The notes beneath the pieces were generated by a model that saw nothing but the letters and a program-made list of their open reading frames with translations, was not told the DNA's origin and ran no database searches. DNA of 14,661 bases from Clostridiaceae bacterium. GTDB taxonomy: Bacteria; Bacillota; Clostridia; Oscillospirales; Acutalibacteraceae. Below are positions 13,469 through 14,661 of the stretch, piece by piece. A program made the position numbers and the translations under genes. The DNA lies in the NCBI GenBank assembly GCA_016293225.1, contig JAEDEQ010000047.1, positions 1 to 14,661 on the forward strand. The letters are read 5' to 3'. The number at the start of each line of letters is the position of its first letter. The first letter of the stretch is position 1.

Positions 13469-13488
13469 TGCTGAGGAAAAGGTGTTTT

Positions 13489-14073
13489 ATGAAATTTGAC
13501 AACGCGGTTTTTGAGGCCGCTTTCGGTGTTTCCGGGCAGCTTTTGGAATCAACGGTGCCGGAGATTGCCTTCTCCGGCCGCTCAAATGTCGGAAAATCTT
13601 CGCTTCTTAACAAGATACTCGGAAGAAAGGCGCTTGCAAGGGTCAGCTCCGTTCCGGGAAAGACCGTGACTGTTAATTTTTTCAGGCTTGAGTCCTGCCG
13701 TTTTGTCGATCTTCCCGGCTACGGCTACGCCAAGGTTCCGCAAAGCGAAAAGCTCCGCTGGGCAAAGCTTATGGAGGAGTATTTTGACAGCGGACGGAAT
13801 ATAAAGCTTGTGGTTCAGCTTGTTGATATGCGGCATGAGCCGACAAAGCAGGATCTTGATATGATAAATTATATGAACGAAAAGAAGATTCCGTTTATTG
13901 TTGCCTTAACAAAATGCGACAAGCTGAACAAGACCGAGAGGGGCAATATGCTTTTGAAAATCTGTTCGGTTCTTACCGGATACGGAAGCATCAGCGTTGT
14001 TCCGTTCTCGGCGGTAAAGGGCGACGGAGTTGATGAGCTTCGCAAACTGATTGAAAAAGCGGTTTGCGGATAA
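13489..14073 (+). CDS. engB: Ribosome biogenesis GTPase YsxC/EngB
   Basis: A 194-residue YihA/EngB (YsxC) GTPase, the usual length, needed for late assembly of the large ribosomal subunit and typically essential. The G motifs are in order: G1 GRSNVGKS (30-37), G2 threonine in PGKT (57-60), G3 DLPGYGYA (74-81), G4 TKCD (141-144) and G5 SAVKG (174-178). The family usually has TKxD in G4 rather than NKxD, so this is normal. PGYGYAKVP is characteristic of EngB. ATG 13489 has AAGGTG five to six bases upstream. A longer reading from 13288 runs through the end of lon in another frame and is rejected. It follows lon by 58 bases without a clear promoter, so it is probably co-transcribed, and it precedes glpP by 29 bases. 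Confidence 0.97.
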   Translation: MKFDNAVFEAAFGVSGQLLESTVPEIAFSGRSNVGKSSLLNKILGRKALARVSSVPGKTVTVNFFRLESCRFVDLPGYGYAKVPQSEKLRWAKLMEEYFDSGRNIKLVVQLVDMRHEPTKQDLDMINYMNEKKIPFIVALTKCDKLNKTERGNMLLKICSVLTGYGSISVVPFSAVKGDGVDELRKLIEKAVCG

Positions 14074-14102
14074 AAAGACGTTTATTATTTGAAAGGAAAA
14101 AT

Positions 14103-14661
14103 ATGAAAGAAACATTTTCAAAACTCATGAAGAGCGAGCCGATAATTGCGGCGGTTAAGGAGCTGGACAATCTTGACCGCGCCGTCCAATCGGAGTGCAG
14201 GATAATCTTCCTGCTTTGCGGCAATATTTTTAATCTGAAAGAGATTGTTGAAAAGGTTCATGAAAAGAAAAAGATTATTTTTATCCATGTTGACCTTATT
14301 GACGGTTTTTCAAAGGACGCTACCGCGCTTCGTTATATCCATGAGCAGATTGCTCCGGACGGAATAATTTCAACCAAAAACAACCAGCTCAAGGCTGCAA
14401 AGGAGCTTGGAATGCTGACCGTTCAAAGGCTGTTTATCATCGACTCGCTTTCTATCCAGACAACGGTCAAGACCTCGGCGCTCATTAAGCCGGACGCTAT
14501 TGAAATAATGCCCGGAATTATGCCGAAGATTACCAAAAAGCTCAGCGAGGTTATTGAAGTCCCGGTGATTGTCGGCGGACTTATCAGCGAAAAGGAAGAC
14601 ATTGAAAAGGCGCTTGAAAGCGGTGCGCTCGGCGTTTCAACCTCGTGCAGGGAGCTTTGGT
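14103..14661 (+). CDS. glpP: Glycerol-3-phosphate responsive antiterminator GlpP (3' end cut off)
   Basis: 186 codons are visible and the frame is still open at the window edge. The family is about 180-195 residues, so only a few are missing. It resembles GlpP, the RNA-binding antiterminator that, with glycerol-3-phosphate, permits transcription of glycerol uptake and utilisation genes. Recognisable features are HVDLIDGFSKDATALRYI, an IISTKNNQLKAAKELGMLTVQR segment split here as IISTKNNQ and AKELGMLTVQR, LIKPDAIEIMPGIMP, VPVIVGGLI and the closing GVSTS. The barrel-like fold binds a phosphate in the VGGLI/STS region in related proteins. ATG 14103 follows GAAAGGAAAAAT. The glp genes it would control are not in the window, and grouping with lon and engB is only by distance (29 bases). 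Confidence 0.88.
   Translation, partial: MKETFSKLMKSEPIIAAVKELDNLDRAVQSECRIIFLLCGNIFNLKEIVEKVHEKKKIIFIHVDLIDGFSKDATALRYIHEQIAPDGIISTKNNQLKAAKELGMLTVQRLFIIDSLSIQTTVKTSALIKPDAIEIMPGIMPKITKKLSEVIEVPVIVGGLISEKEDIEKALESGALGVSTSCRELW

Noticed and set aside
13288..13488. N-terminal extension of engB into the end of lon
   Set aside because: The extension is in the wrong frame for lon, is Arg/Ser-rich and lacks a ribosome binding site; EngB family length fits ATG 13489.
1..14661. CRISPR array, complete insertion sequence or prophage
   Set aside because: No regularly spaced repeats, transposase, integrase or phage structural gene can be seen.

Overview
The window looks like chromosomal DNA of a Firmicute of the class Clostridia, possibly a gut Oscillospirales/Ruminococcaceae-type bacterium. 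The evidence is strong AGGAGG-type ribosome binding sites, TTGACA/TATAAT promoters with 17-bp spacers, an IreB (UPF0297) gene, a GlpP-type antiterminator and the Firmicute gene order lon-engB. The genus is not determined. I ran no searches; family calls come from motifs I recognise.

Left edge (1-1850): the 3' end of a gene for a protein with a C-terminal zinc ribbon closes with a strong terminator. It is followed by an AT-rich islet. A perfect consensus promoter (894-922) drives a broken ORF (945-1206), then two small intact genes of unknown function (1206-1421, 1486-1740), then a terminator. A 41-nt hairpin (1799-1839) separates this unit from the convergent operon.

Sugar operon (6065-1873, minus strand): its promoter and leader hairpin precede a GH36 alpha-galactosidase, a cytoplasmic CBM9-like protein, and a kinase of the aminoglycoside-phosphotransferase fold resembling sugar-1-kinases such as N-acetylhexosamine 1-kinase. 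The three genes overlap translationally. A reasonable reading is intracellular cleavage of alpha-galactosides (or alpha-GalNAc glycosides) followed by phosphorylation of the released sugar.

tRNA region (6130-6870): a consensus promoter with a tandem 22-bp A-tract repeat upstream drives tRNA-Gly(TCC), tRNA-Arg(TCT), tRNA-His(GTG) and tRNA-Gln(TTG). A 21-bp hairpin and a second terminator separate these from a convergent tRNA-Arg(CCG) on the minus strand. Further right on the minus strand lie ireB and a 96-aa conserved-looking small protein with its own promoter.

Oxidoreductase operon (7666-10856, plus): two different Gfo/Idh/MocA NAD(P)-dependent oxidoreductases flank a xylose-isomerase-like TIM-barrel protein. 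This set fits oxidation and isomerisation (or elimination) of a sugar, polyol or glycoside. The substrate cannot be read from the sequence.

Right edge (10857-14661, plus): lon protease, the ribosome-assembly GTPase gene engB and the start of glpP. The leaders of lon and engB contain GC-rich, partly competing hairpins. The most interesting items for follow-up are the Gfo-TIM-Gfo operon, the GH36/CBM9-like/kinase operon, the decayed AT-rich islet and the leader structures around lon and engB. I see no CRISPR array, complete insertion sequence or prophage.
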